From JBDRGD01 sp043818095 (GTDB taxonomy: Bacteria; Chloroflexota; Dehalococcoidia; Dehalococcoidales; RBG-16-60-22): a stretch of 27,557 bases of DNA. The DNA lies in assembly GCA_043818095.1 (NCBI GenBank), contig JBDRGD010000049.1, positions 1 through 27,557 on the forward strand, read 5' to 3'. The notes under the pieces were generated by a model. The model was not told the DNA's origin. It saw nothing but the letters and a program-made list of their open reading frames with translations, and made no database searches. The translations under genes were made by a program, and so were the position numbers. Positions 15,791 through 23,804 of the stretch are shown here, in pieces; positions within the stretch are counted from its first letter, which is position 1; every line of letters begins with the position of its first letter.

Positions 15791-16759
15791 CTAGTCGTAC
15801 AGGTGGCAGGCGACCAGGTGGTCCGTCCCTTTCTCCAGCAGCGGCGGCGGCTCCTGGTGGCAGCGCGGCATTACCCGGGGACAGCGGGTATGGAAGCGGC
15901 AGCCCGACGGCGGGGCCAGCGGTGAGGGGACCTCGCCCTGAAGGGGGATACGCTTTCCCCGGCGGTGCGGGTCCGGCATCTGGACGGCGGAAAGCAGCGC
16001 CTGCGTGTAGGGGTGGAGGGGATGACCGAACAGCTCCGCCCGCCCGGTCGACTCGATAATCAGGCCGAGGTACATCACCGCAATCCGGTCCGAGACCTGC
16101 CCGATGACCGCCAGGTCATGGGCGATGAAAAGGTAAGCCAGCCCCAGCTCCCGCTGCAGGTCCAGCACCAGGTTCAGAATCTGCGCCTGGACGGAGACAT
16201 CCAGCGCACTCACCGGCTCGTCCGCCACGATAAGCCGCGGGTCCACCGCCAGCGCCCGCGCGATGCCGACGCGCTGCTTCTGCCCGCCGCTCATCTCGTG
16301 GGGATACCTCCCGGCGTAAGCGGGATCCAGCCCCACCCTCTTGAGCAGCTCCGGCACCCGCTCCCCGCGCTCCCGACTGTCGCCGATGCCGTGAATAAGA
16401 AGCGCCTCGCCGATGGAATCGCCGATGGTCATCCGGGGGTCCAGGGAGGACTGCGGGTCCTGGAAAATCATCTGCGCTTCCCGGCGCAGGGTCTTGAGCT
16501 GCCGCCGGTCCCAGGCGGTGATGTCGCTGCCCCGGTAGTAGATTTTCCCGGAGGTGGGTTCCTCCAGCCTCAGCAGCGTCCTGCCCAGGCTCGACTTGCC
16601 GCACCCGGACTCGCCCACCAGCCCCAGCGTCTCTCCCTCGCCGACCGCCAGGGAGACCCCGTCCACCGCTTTCACGTCCCCGACGTGCCGGGAGAGCAGC
16701 CCCGCGTTGACCGGGTAATACTTCCTGAGGTCCTCCGTCGCGAGCAGATTCCGTCTCAC
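15791..16759 (-). CDS. Oligopeptide/dipeptide ABC transporter ATP-binding protein (OppF/DppF type)
   Basis: The 322-aa cytoplasmic ATPase powers peptide import. The Walker A motif is GESGCGKS (49-56). The signature MSGGQKQR, the Walker B VADEPVSALD and the switch histidine in FIAHD all follow in order. The C-terminal extension with CRFHTRCPRVMPRC and a further Cys near the end is the oligo_HPY region found in Opp/Dpp ATPases, which may hold a Fe-S cluster. The start is a GTG (16757-16759) that overlaps the previous stop codon by four bases. It is the last gene of the five-gene importer operon. Confidence 0.92.
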   Translation of the reverse strand: MRRNLLATEDLRKYYPVNAGLLSRHVGDVKAVDGVSLAVGEGETLGLVGESGCGKSSLGRTLLRLEEPTSGKIYYRGSDITAWDRRQLKTLRREAQMIFQDPQSSLDPRMTIGDSIGEALLIHGIGDSRERGERVPELLKRVGLDPAYAGRYPHEMSGGQKQRVGIARALAVDPRLIVADEPVSALDVSVQAQILNLVLDLQRELGLAYLFIAHDLAVIGQVSDRIAVMYLGLIIESTGRAELFGHPLHPYTQALLSAVQMPDPHRRGKRIPLQGEVPSPLAPPSGCRFHTRCPRVMPRCHQEPPPLLEKGTDHLVACHLYD

Positions 16760-17751
16760 GGTCGGTTTTCCTCCCCTTCCCTGGCGGTGTAGAGGTAGCA
16801 GGCGACGTCATGCTCGCCGGAAACCCTGACCATCTCCGGCCGCTCCGCGTCACAGACGGCCATCCGCTCGCGGCAGCGCGGGCTGAAGATACAGCCCCGG
16901 GGCGGGTCAATCAGGCTCGGTATCGTCCCCGGAATGGGGGTCAGCCTCTCCTTACGCGTGCTGATATCCGGCAGACAGGCGAGCAGCCCCCGGGTATAGG
17001 GGTGCCGCGGGTCGTCGAAGATATCGAGCGCGGTGCCGGACTCGGCAATCCTGCCGCCATACATGACGATAATGCGGTCGGCGATGCCCGCCACGGTGCC
17101 CAGGTCATGGGTAATGAACAGCACGGACATCTGCCGCTGCTGCTTCAGGTCCTGGAAGATGTCCAGAATCTGCGCCTTGATGGTCGTGTCCAGCGCGGTG
17201 GTGGGCTCGTCCGCGATGAGGATTTCCGGGTCGCAGGACAGCGCCGTGGCAATCATCACCCGCTGCTTCATCCCGCCGGAAAACTGGTGGGGGTAGTCCC
17301 GGATGCGTTCCTGCGCCCGGGGGATGCCCGCCTGCGCCATCAGCTGCAAGGTCCGCGCCCGCGCCGGCCCGCGCGCCATATTGAGGTGCTGCCGGAGGGG
17401 CTCCGCTATCTGGTCGCCCACGGGAAAAACGGGGTTGAGGGAAGACTGGGGGTCCTGGAAAATCATGGCGATGCGGTTGCCCCGCAGTTCCCGCAGCCGG
17501 CTATCCGGGGCGCGCAGCAGGTCCTCCCCGCGATAGAGCACCTGCCCCCCCACGATTTTCCCCGGCGGGCTGTCAATCAACCGCAGCACGGACAGCGCCG
17601 TGGCGGTCTTCCCGCAGCCGGACTCGCCCACGAGGCAGAGGTTTTCCCCGCGCCGCAGGCTGAAGCTGATGTCGTCCACCGCCCGGACGGCGCCGCTGCC
17701 GGTGAAGAAGAAGGTCTGCAGGTTCCTGATTTCTAATATATTTTCGGCCAC
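16756..17751 (-). CDS. Oligopeptide/dipeptide ABC transporter ATP-binding protein (OppD/DppD type)
   Basis: This 331-aa ATPase is the partner of the next gene product. The Walker A motif is GESGCGKT, the signature is FSGGMKQRV and the Walker B is LIADEPTTALD, with FITHD after it. The C-terminal oligo_HPY region has CIFSPRC and two more cysteines. I chose the GTG at 17749-17751 because AGGAG lies five bases before it; a TTG ten codons upstream has no ribosome site and would overlap the permease gene. Confidence 0.9.
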   Translation of the reverse strand: MAENILEIRNLQTFFFTGSGAVRAVDDISFSLRRGENLCLVGESGCGKTATALSVLRLIDSPPGKIVGGQVLYRGEDLLRAPDSRLRELRGNRIAMIFQDPQSSLNPVFPVGDQIAEPLRQHLNMARGPARARTLQLMAQAGIPRAQERIRDYPHQFSGGMKQRVMIATALSCDPEILIADEPTTALDTTIKAQILDIFQDLKQQRQMSVLFITHDLGTVAGIADRIIVMYGGRIAESGTALDIFDDPRHPYTRGLLACLPDISTRKERLTPIPGTIPSLIDPPRGCIFSPRCRERMAVCDAERPEMVRVSGEHDVACYLYTAREGEENRP

Positions 17752-17758
17752 GAGACTC

Positions 17759-18865
17759 CTAAAGCTGGCTCCGGGGGTCAAAGGCGTCCCGGATGCCGTC
17801 TCCCAAGAAATTAAATGCCAGCACGGTCAGGAAAAGGATAAAGCCGGGCTCCACCGCCACCCACCAGGCGGTGTCCAGGCTTTGCTGCCCGGCGTGCAGC
17901 ACCACCCCCCAGCTGGTCACCGTGGGGTCCCCCAGCCCGATAAAGCTGAGCGCCGCCTCCGCCAGGATGATGCCGGGGATGGACAGGGTGGCGATGACGA
18001 TGACGGAGCTGATGACGTTGGGGATGAGATGGCGGAAGATGATGCGGCGGTCGCTCGCCCCCAGGGCCTTCGCCGCCATGATGAACTCCCGAGTGCGCAG
18101 GGACAGCGCCTCGCTCCGCACCAGCCGGGCGGTGCCCGTCCACCCGGTCAGGCCGATGGCGAGGATAATAAAAGCCAGGGACGGCCCGAAGATAAAGATG
18201 ATGAAGACCAGCAGCAGGAAAAAGGGAAAGGTCATCATGATATCCGTAAAACGCATCAGGGCGTTGTCCACCCAGCCGCCGAGGTAGGCGGAGGCCACCC
18301 CGATGACCGTCCCCAGGATTATCGCAATCAGGGTAGCCAGCAGCCCCACCTGCAGGGAGACCCGCGCCCCGGAGACGAGCATCGCCAGCATGTCCCGCCC
18401 CTTGCTGTCCGTCCCCAGGGGATGGTGCCAGACGCCCGGCGTCTCCCGGGTGACGAACTGGTCGGTAGCCAGGTTATAGACGGACTGCTGCGTGGTGAAG
18501 CCCACCGGGGGCAGGCTCTTCTCCCCGAAGCTGACCCGGTTAGGGTCCTGGGTAAGCAGCGGGCCGAACAGCGCCACCACCACCAGCAGCAGGACGAAGC
18601 CCAGCCCCCAGACGGAAAGCCGGTGCTTCTTGGTCCTTTCCCAGTAGTAACGGGTCAGCCGCCGATTGACGTAGAGGGGATGGACCAGATAGCAAACGAT
18701 GGCCAGCGCCATGAAGAGGTTGAAATACTCCAACGGCGCCAGGAGATGCGCCGGCAGCAGGATATCCGCCAGCGCTACCCCCGCGAGCGCCAGCAGGCCA
18801 CCGAGGAAGACCAGGTTTCTCCCCCCGCCGGCCCTCCGGCTAATTTGTTTCAGCATGTTTTTCAA
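17759..18865 (-). CDS. Oligopeptide/dipeptide ABC transporter permease (OppC/DppC type)
   Basis: The 368-aa permease has the binding-protein-dependent transport core (about 170-360), including the EAA-like loop MAAKALGASDRRIIFRHLIPN that docks to the ATPases. DppC proteins are usually about 300 aa; here the N-terminal 80 residues add about two hydrophobic segments (about 17-34 and 46-65) before the usual first helix (about 84-102). The annotated start is a TTG overlapping the previous stop by four bases, with GAGG 11 bases before; an ATG three codons later (18854-18856) is an alternative. The HPLGTDSKGRDML segment is typical of the OppC family. Confidence 0.9.
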   Translation of the reverse strand: MKNMLKQISRRAGGGRNLVFLGGLLALAGVALADILLPAHLLAPLEYFNLFMALAIVCYLVHPLYVNRRLTRYYWERTKKHRLSVWGLGFVLLLVVVALFGPLLTQDPNRVSFGEKSLPPVGFTTQQSVYNLATDQFVTRETPGVWHHPLGTDSKGRDMLAMLVSGARVSLQVGLLATLIAIILGTVIGVASAYLGGWVDNALMRFTDIMMTFPFFLLLVFIIFIFGPSLAFIILAIGLTGWTGTARLVRSEALSLRTREFIMAAKALGASDRRIIFRHLIPNVISSVIVIATLSIPGIILAEAALSFIGLGDPTVTSWGVVLHAGQQSLDTAWWVAVEPGFILFLTVLAFNFLGDGIRDAFDPRSQL

Positions 18866-19839
18866 TCGTATCGTATCCTCGGGTCCAGCCAGGTATAGAC
18901 GATGTCCGTCGCCAGGTTGGTGAGCAGCACCACCAGCGCCCCGATAAGGGTAATCGTCACCACCACGGGATAATCGTTGGCGAAGATGGCATTAAAGGAA
19001 ATCCGCCCCAGCCCCGGGATGCCGAAAATAATCTCGGTCAGGTAGGCCCCGCCGAAGACGACGCCGCTGAGGTCGAACATGATAATCGTGATTATCGGCA
19101 GGATGGCGTTGCGGAAGACGTGCTTGCCGATGACCACCCGTTCCGGGAGGCCTTTGGCGCGGGCGGTCCGCACGAAGTCCTTGCGCAGGTTTTCCAGCGT
19201 GGCGGACCGGGCGTAGCGGGTATAGCCAGCCATCATCCCGGTGCCCAGGGTCAGCACCGGCAGGGTGAGCGCCTTCAGGTTCGCCAGGGAGAGCATCGGC
19301 AGGCCGGTATCGTAGTAGGTCTTGAACCAGCCCATCTGCACCGAGAACACCAGGATGAGCATGATGCCCAGCCAGAAATTGGGGATAGAGATGCCGATAA
19401 AAGAGAGAAAAGTCGCCAGGTAATCGGTCTTCGTATACTGCCTGATGGCCGAATAGACCCCGATGAAGATGCCCAGGAAGGCGGAAAAAAGCACGCTGAG
19501 GAGGATGAGCTGGAAGGAGTAGACCCAGTGTTTCCGGATAAGCTCCATGACGGGCAGGGAAGTGCTGAAGGACCATCCCCAGTCGCCGCGGCCCAGGTTG
19601 ACCAGGTAGTCCTTGTACTGCTCGATGATGGGCTTGTCCAGCCCGTAGCGCGCCTCAATCGCCGCGATGACCTGGGTCGGGTTCTGGGTGCGGGAGGACA
19701 TGTTCGCCAGGTAGCGGTCCGCCGGGGAGCTGGGGCCGATTCTCAGCAGGATAAAGGTGACCGTGACCACCCCGAAGGCAATAAAGAAGGTATACATGAG
19801 CCTCCGGATGATGTAACCCTGTAGTCCGCCCCGATGCAA
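18862..19839 (-). CDS. Oligopeptide/dipeptide ABC transporter permease (OppB/DppB type)
   Basis: The 325-aa permease starts with the typical YIIRRLMYTFFIAFGVVTVTFILLR first helix region and has about six membrane helices. The ATPase-docking loop FVRTARAKGLPERVVIGKHVFRNA lies in the last third. The start is a TTG at 19837-19839 with GGAG about seven bases upstream; no in-frame ATG fits before the first helix. It follows the binding-protein gene by 23 bp. Confidence 0.9.
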   Translation of the reverse strand: MHRGGLQGYIIRRLMYTFFIAFGVVTVTFILLRIGPSSPADRYLANMSSRTQNPTQVIAAIEARYGLDKPIIEQYKDYLVNLGRGDWGWSFSTSLPVMELIRKHWVYSFQLILLSVLFSAFLGIFIGVYSAIRQYTKTDYLATFLSFIGISIPNFWLGIMLILVFSVQMGWFKTYYDTGLPMLSLANLKALTLPVLTLGTGMMAGYTRYARSATLENLRKDFVRTARAKGLPERVVIGKHVFRNAILPIITIIMFDLSGVVFGGAYLTEIIFGIPGLGRISFNAIFANDYPVVVTITLIGALVVLLTNLATDIVYTWLDPRIRYD

Positions 19840-19862
19840 CAGCTTACTCCGTCAGGCAGGAG

Positions 19863-21665
19863 CTACGGCTCCGCAAAATACCACTTGAAATTGTTCCATC
19901 CGAGCCTCATCCCCACGTCAATCCCCTGTACGTTCGCCCGGAAGCCGTGGTTGCCCCGGGGGTAGGTGAGGAAGATGACGGACTGGTCCTCGGCGATGAC
20001 CCGGCTCAGTTCGCCGTAGGTTTCCTTGCGCACGTTGTTGTCCAGCGCCTCCGCCGAGGTGACCCTCTGGAAGAGCTCGTCGACTTGCGGGTTGTCATAT
20101 CCCCAGTAGTTCAGCCCCCCGTCCCCGGTGAAGAAGACCCGGGACCCGGACGGGGCGATGGGGTGCGTGCTGAACACCATGATAATCATGTCCCAGGCCT
20201 CCTCGCTCACCGCCTCGGGGCCGTTGTTGTAACCGGGCTGCTGGTCGCTGCCGGGGACCTTATTCATGACGTACTGGCGCAGGAGGGTAGGCCAGGGCAC
20301 CAGCTTGATATCCACCTCGATGCCGATGTCCCCCAGCTCCTGTTTCACGAGGAAAGCCAGGTTTTCGGCGACATTGCTGCCCGGCGTGGTGGCGAGGGTA
20401 AGCTTGAGAGGCTGACCGTCCTTATTCTGGACCTTGATGCTGCCGTCGGGCTGGCGGACGGCGTAGCCCGCTGCCAGCAGCATCTCTTTCGCTTTGTCCT
20501 TATCGTAAAGAGCGCCGTAGCCGTAGGTGGGCACGCCTGCGTCGGTATACCAGGGAGAGGAACTGGGGATAAAGCTGAATGCGGGGTCCCCAAAGCCGAG
20601 GCGGATATCCTCAATCACCGCCTGCTTGCTGATGGACATGGAGAGCGCCTGCCGCACCTCCTTGCGGTCAAGCCCTTCCCAGCCGTTCCGGCGCAGGTTC
20701 AGGACAATCAGGTCGTAGCTGCGGGTGGGCACGGTATAGACGTTTACCTCCGGCATCGCCTTGAACTTGGCGACCTGCTCCGGCTCGATGCCGGTATACT
20801 GGATGTCCCCCGCCTCCAGGGCAGCGTAGACCGCCGCCGGGGTCCCGAAGAGCTTGGTCTCAGACTCTACGAAGTAGGGAGAGCCGTCTTCCTGTCCCAG
20901 GTAAAACTCCGGGTTGCGCTCCACCACGAACTTGTCGTTCCTTATCCACTCCTTGAAGCGGTAAGCGCCCAGGTTGCCGGTATAGGTCAGGTTATTGAAC
21001 TCCTCCGCCTGGGTAAAGGCCTTGACGTCGCCCTCGTATTTCTGGGCGATGTGCCCGGGGTACGGGGTAAGGCCGTAGATGGCGTTGTCCGTGAACTCGG
21101 GGTCGACGGTCTGCCGCTTGATGGTGAAGGTGGTATCATTGACCGCCTCGGGCTCGATGAAGACCGTCTCGCCGTTGACCGTTTCCTGCCAGTCGCTCTG
21201 GTAGGGATAGTTCAGCCAGTCGGAAAACATCAGGTTTTTCAGGGTATAAACGTAGTCCTCCGCGGTCACCTTCACGCCGCCGGTCCAGTGCAGGTCATCC
21301 CGGATAGTCATGGTGTAGGTCAGGCCGTCGGGAGAAATCTCCACGGGTTTCGCCAGGTGGCGCAGCACCACCTGCCACTGGTTGTCATAGGTCGCCAGGC
21401 TGTCGAAGGTCTGCCCGGCATAACCAAAGGAAGATGCGTCCGCGGCCAGCAGCCAGTTCAGGGTCTCGGCATCGCCGCCGGACGTCCCCTCGATGAAAGT
21501 CCCTTTCACCGGATGTGCCGGTCCCGGTGCGGGCGCCGGTGAGGGAGAGGGCGTTGGGGGGCTCGGGACCGGTGCCGGGGGAGTCGGCGCGGGGGCTTCT
21601 CTAGCACAGCCCACGGCCAGAATGATGCCTATTGTCAGCAAGGCAAACCAGACTTTGCTTTTCAT
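19863..21665 (-). CDS. Peptide ABC transporter substrate-binding lipoprotein (SBP family 5)
   Basis: The 600-aa protein is the extracytoplasmic peptide-binding subunit. A lipoprotein signal peptide ends in LAVGC (Cys20), followed by a proline-rich tether (about 25-52). The family-5 fold follows, including YTMTIRDDLHWTGG with VTAEDYVYTLK, and the C-terminal DELFQRVTSAEA segment. The ligand could be a peptide, nickel complex or other small molecule; the paired OppD/OppF ATPases make a peptide most likely. GGGGAG lies just before the ATG. It is the first gene of the importer operon and its promoter should be in the gap that also serves the divergent heme genes. Confidence 0.92.
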   Translation of the reverse strand: MKSKVWFALLTIGIILAVGCAREAPAPTPPAPVPSPPTPSPSPAPAPGPAHPVKGTFIEGTSGGDAETLNWLLAADASSFGYAGQTFDSLATYDNQWQVVLRHLAKPVEISPDGLTYTMTIRDDLHWTGGVKVTAEDYVYTLKNLMFSDWLNYPYQSDWQETVNGETVFIEPEAVNDTTFTIKRQTVDPEFTDNAIYGLTPYPGHIAQKYEGDVKAFTQAEEFNNLTYTGNLGAYRFKEWIRNDKFVVERNPEFYLGQEDGSPYFVESETKLFGTPAAVYAALEAGDIQYTGIEPEQVAKFKAMPEVNVYTVPTRSYDLIVLNLRRNGWEGLDRKEVRQALSMSISKQAVIEDIRLGFGDPAFSFIPSSSPWYTDAGVPTYGYGALYDKDKAKEMLLAAGYAVRQPDGSIKVQNKDGQPLKLTLATTPGSNVAENLAFLVKQELGDIGIEVDIKLVPWPTLLRQYVMNKVPGSDQQPGYNNGPEAVSEEAWDMIIMVFSTHPIAPSGSRVFFTGDGGLNYWGYDNPQVDELFQRVTSAEALDNNVRKETYGELSRVIAEDQSVIFLTYPRGNHGFRANVQGIDVGMRLGWNNFKWYFAEP

Positions 21666-21728
21666 GCTTCTCCCCGAGTGCCCGTCACCCGGATTCGGCT
21701 ATTGGGTCCGGGGGTGGGGTGACAGGCT

Positions 21729-21765
21729 CTTATATCTTTAATTATGCCTTATATCTTCAATTATG
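21729..21765. repeat. Two-copy tandem repeat, 19-bp period
   Basis: CTTATATCTTTAATTATG (21729-21746) and CTTATATCTTCAATTATG (21748-21765) differ at one base of 18. On the minus strand each copy contains GATATAAG, and they lie 64-100 bases before the start codon of the peptide-binding protein. They may be regulator sites or duplicated -10-like elements for the importer operon. Confidence 0.6.
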
Positions 21766-21919
21766 GTTGAAAGCGGACGGCAATGCAAACGGGACCATGT
21801 CTTTAATCCCTCCTGCCGGAGAACCAGCGCCGACCGCCCGCGGTACCGCAGAGTATCCAGCGGGAAAAAACAGGTACTTTCCGAACCGGTTTTCAGGTAG
21901 TTTTTCGGCAAAATCCCCT

Positions 21920-21955
21920 TTGACGACTCCCCGGATATAGAGTTATACTCTCTAT
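21920..21955 (+). promoter_or_regulatory. Promoter of the heme operon with overlapping inverted repeat
   Basis: TTGACG (21920-21925) and TATACT (21944-21949) are 18 bp apart, 54 bases before the TTG start of the MerR-like regulator. The inverted repeat ATAGAG (21937-21942) and CTCTAT (21950-21955) flanks the -10 box exactly, as a repressor or MerR-type site would. Binding by the first gene product is inference. Confidence 0.55.
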
Positions 21956-22002
21956 TGTAGATTTTTGTAGTTTCCAGAGATTTTACCAGTTTCGGAGGAA
22001 CA

Positions 22003-22656
22003 TTGTCCCAGGAGTCCCTGCTCAGCATCAGCGAAGCCAGCCAGCTCCTCGGCGTCAGCGAAGCCGCCCTCCGTCAGTGGACGGACGAGGGCAAAATCAA
22101 GGCTTTCATTACGCCCGGCGGCCACCGCCGCTACAGTCGCACGGAGCTGAAGAAGTTCACCGGGGCGCACCCGCGGACGCTCGGCATCAAGGACGTGGTG
22201 CTGGAGCTGGAGGACACGGTACAGGCGCTGCGGGAGACCTCCCGCACGATGTTGAACGCGACCCACTGGTACCAGAGGCTCGGTGAAGATTCCAGGGAAC
22301 AAATGGCGCAGCTGGGGCGGCAGCTTCTCCGCATGATTATCCGGTACATCACGGAGCCTTCCCGGAGAGAAGAGAACCGCCGGCTCACGCGGGAGGTCGG
22401 GCGCAACCTGGGACAGACGCTGGCGCATCTGGACCTGCCGCTGACCGATGCCGTGGAGGCTTTCCTCATGCACCGCGAGCCGATTATGCAGGCGGTGACG
22501 CACCTGCTGCGCAAGCGGGAGGCCTTCACCGGACGCGTCGTCGAGGCGATACCGCTGGTCGCGCACATCATGGATGAAGCCCTGGTCTCCCTGGTCTCTG
22601 CCCACCAGCAGTACCGCAACGGCGCACCGCCAGAAATACCCGGAGGCAACCACTGA
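22003..22656 (+). CDS. MerR-like HTH regulator with C-terminal helical domain, heme operon
   Basis: The 217-aa protein opens with a MerR/excisionase-type helix-turn-helix (about 7-53): SISEASQLLGVSEAALRQW followed by TPGGHRRYSRTEL. A short coiled-coil-like stretch (about 62-85) leads to an all-helical domain (about 88-205) with VGRNLGQTLAHLDLPLTDAVEAFLMHREPI, which resembles the RsbRD N-terminal type of sensor domain; several His residues could contact a ligand. The start is a TTG at 22003-22005 with GGAGG four bases before. Its stop shares one base with the ahbC start. A heme or precursor sensor that controls the operon is a reasonable guess. Confidence 0.8.
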   Translation: MSQESLLSISEASQLLGVSEAALRQWTDEGKIKAFITPGGHRRYSRTELKKFTGAHPRTLGIKDVVLELEDTVQALRETSRTMLNATHWYQRLGEDSREQMAQLGRQLLRMIIRYITEPSRREENRRLTREVGRNLGQTLAHLDLPLTDAVEAFLMHREPIMQAVTHLLRKREAFTGRVVEAIPLVAHIMDEALVSLVSAHQQYRNGAPPEIPGGNH

Positions 22657-23804
22657 TGATCTCCATTACACGCCTGCTCTGCGATAATACCGGGCCCGGG
22701 GACCACCTGCGTTATGACCGCCGGGACGCCCCGAGACCCGTGGTCGTCTGGAACTGCACCCGGCAGTGCAACCTGCGCTGTCTCCACTGCTACGCCAGCG
22801 CGGACGGCACCCGCTCCCCGGAGGAGCTGACCACCGCCGCCGCCAGGAGCTTTATCCGTGACCTGGCGGACTTCGGCGTGCCCGTCATCCTCTTCTCCGG
22901 CGGCGAGCCCCTCCTCCGCCCGGACCTGCTGACGCTGGCGGAATACGCCCGGGAGCGCGGCCTGAGAATCGCCCTCTCCACCAACGGCACGGTAATCACG
23001 GAAAGCCTCGCCGGGGAGCTGGCGCGGCTGGGCTTCGCCGAGGTGGGCATCAGCCTGGACGGCATCGGCCCGCACAACGACCACTTCCGCGGGAAAAACG
23101 GCGCCTTTGACGCCGCCCTGCGCGGTATCCGGAACTCCGTAGCGCGGGGACTGCGGGTGTCCCTGCGACTGACCATCACCCGCCATAACTACCGGGACAT
23201 CCCGGACATTTTCCGCCTGGTAGAGGCGGAGAACATCGACCGCGTCTGCATTTACCACCTGGCTTACGCGGGGCGGGGCAGCAATCTCCGCGCGGAGGAC
23301 ATCAACCACGCCGAGACCCGCCAGGTGATTGACACCATCTGCGAGCACACCCTGGACTTCTACCGGCGGGGTCTGCGCAAGGAAATCCTCACCGTGGGCA
23401 GCCATACCGACGGTGTTTACCTCTACCTGAAGCTGCTCCGGGAGGACCCGGAGCGCGCCGCCGCCGTGCGGGAGCTGCTCCTGATAAACGGCGGGAACAA
23501 CTCCGGCATTAAAATCGGCGCCGTTGACGACCGCGGCAACGTGCACCCGGACCAGTTCTGGTGGCACCATTCCCTGGGCAACGTGCGGGAGCGCCCCTTC
23601 GGCGATATCTGGATGGACGAATCGGAGCCGCTGCTCCGCGGCCTGAAAAACCGCCGCGCCCTGCTCGGGGGGCGCTGCGGCCGGTGCCGCCACGTCGAGC
23701 TCTGCAACGGCAACCTGCGCGTCCGCGCCGAGGCGGTCTACGACGATGTCTGGGCGGAAGACCCCGCCTGCTATCTGACCGAAGAAGAAATCGGGATGAA
23801 CTGA
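22656..23804 (+). CDS. ahbC: 12,18-didecarboxysiroheme deacetylase (AhbC-like radical SAM enzyme)
   Basis: The 382-aa radical SAM protein should remove the acetate side chains of 12,18-didecarboxysiroheme to give Fe-coproporphyrin III. The radical SAM cluster motif is Cys38, Cys42 and Cys45 (CNLRCLHC). FSGGEPLLRPD (80-90) binds SAM. The stretch HPDQFWWHHSLGNVRERPF (297-315) is typical of AhbC. The C-terminal CGRCRHVELC (341-350) with Cys372 would hold the second cluster. NirJ, which makes heme d1, is a close relative, but the neighbours ahbD and ahbAB and the lack of other nir genes favour AhbC. The ATG overlaps the regulator stop by one base. Confidence 0.88.
   Translation: MISITRLLCDNTGPGDHLRYDRRDAPRPVVVWNCTRQCNLRCLHCYASADGTRSPEELTTAAARSFIRDLADFGVPVILFSGGEPLLRPDLLTLAEYARERGLRIALSTNGTVITESLAGELARLGFAEVGISLDGIGPHNDHFRGKNGAFDAALRGIRNSVARGLRVSLRLTITRHNYRDIPDIFRLVEAENIDRVCIYHLAYAGRGSNLRAEDINHAETRQVIDTICEHTLDFYRRGLRKEILTVGSHTDGVYLYLKLLREDPERAAAVRELLLINGGNNSGIKIGAVDDRGNVHPDQFWWHHSLGNVRERPFGDIWMDESEPLLRGLKNRRALLGGRCGRCRHVELCNGNLRVRAEAVYDDVWAEDPACYLTEEEIGMN

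Larger units (their letters stand above)
21666..22002. other. Divergent intergenic region between importer and heme operons
   Basis: No gene is supported in these 337 bases. The importer side holds a two-copy 19-bp-period tandem repeat (21729-21765). The heme-operon side holds a promoter-like pair of boxes with an overlapping inverted repeat (21920-21955). The stretch between (about 21770-21915) shows no structure I recognise. Confidence 0.6.

Noticed and set aside
21729..21765. CRISPR-like repeat
   Set aside because: Only two copies are present, separated by a single base, with no spacers and no cas genes.
23561..23803. In-frame N-terminal extension of ahbD (81 more codons)
   Set aside because: It overlaps the conserved C-terminal part of ahbC, is Arg/Pro/Ala-rich as expected of a shadow frame, and AhbD homologues begin at the ATG at 23804.
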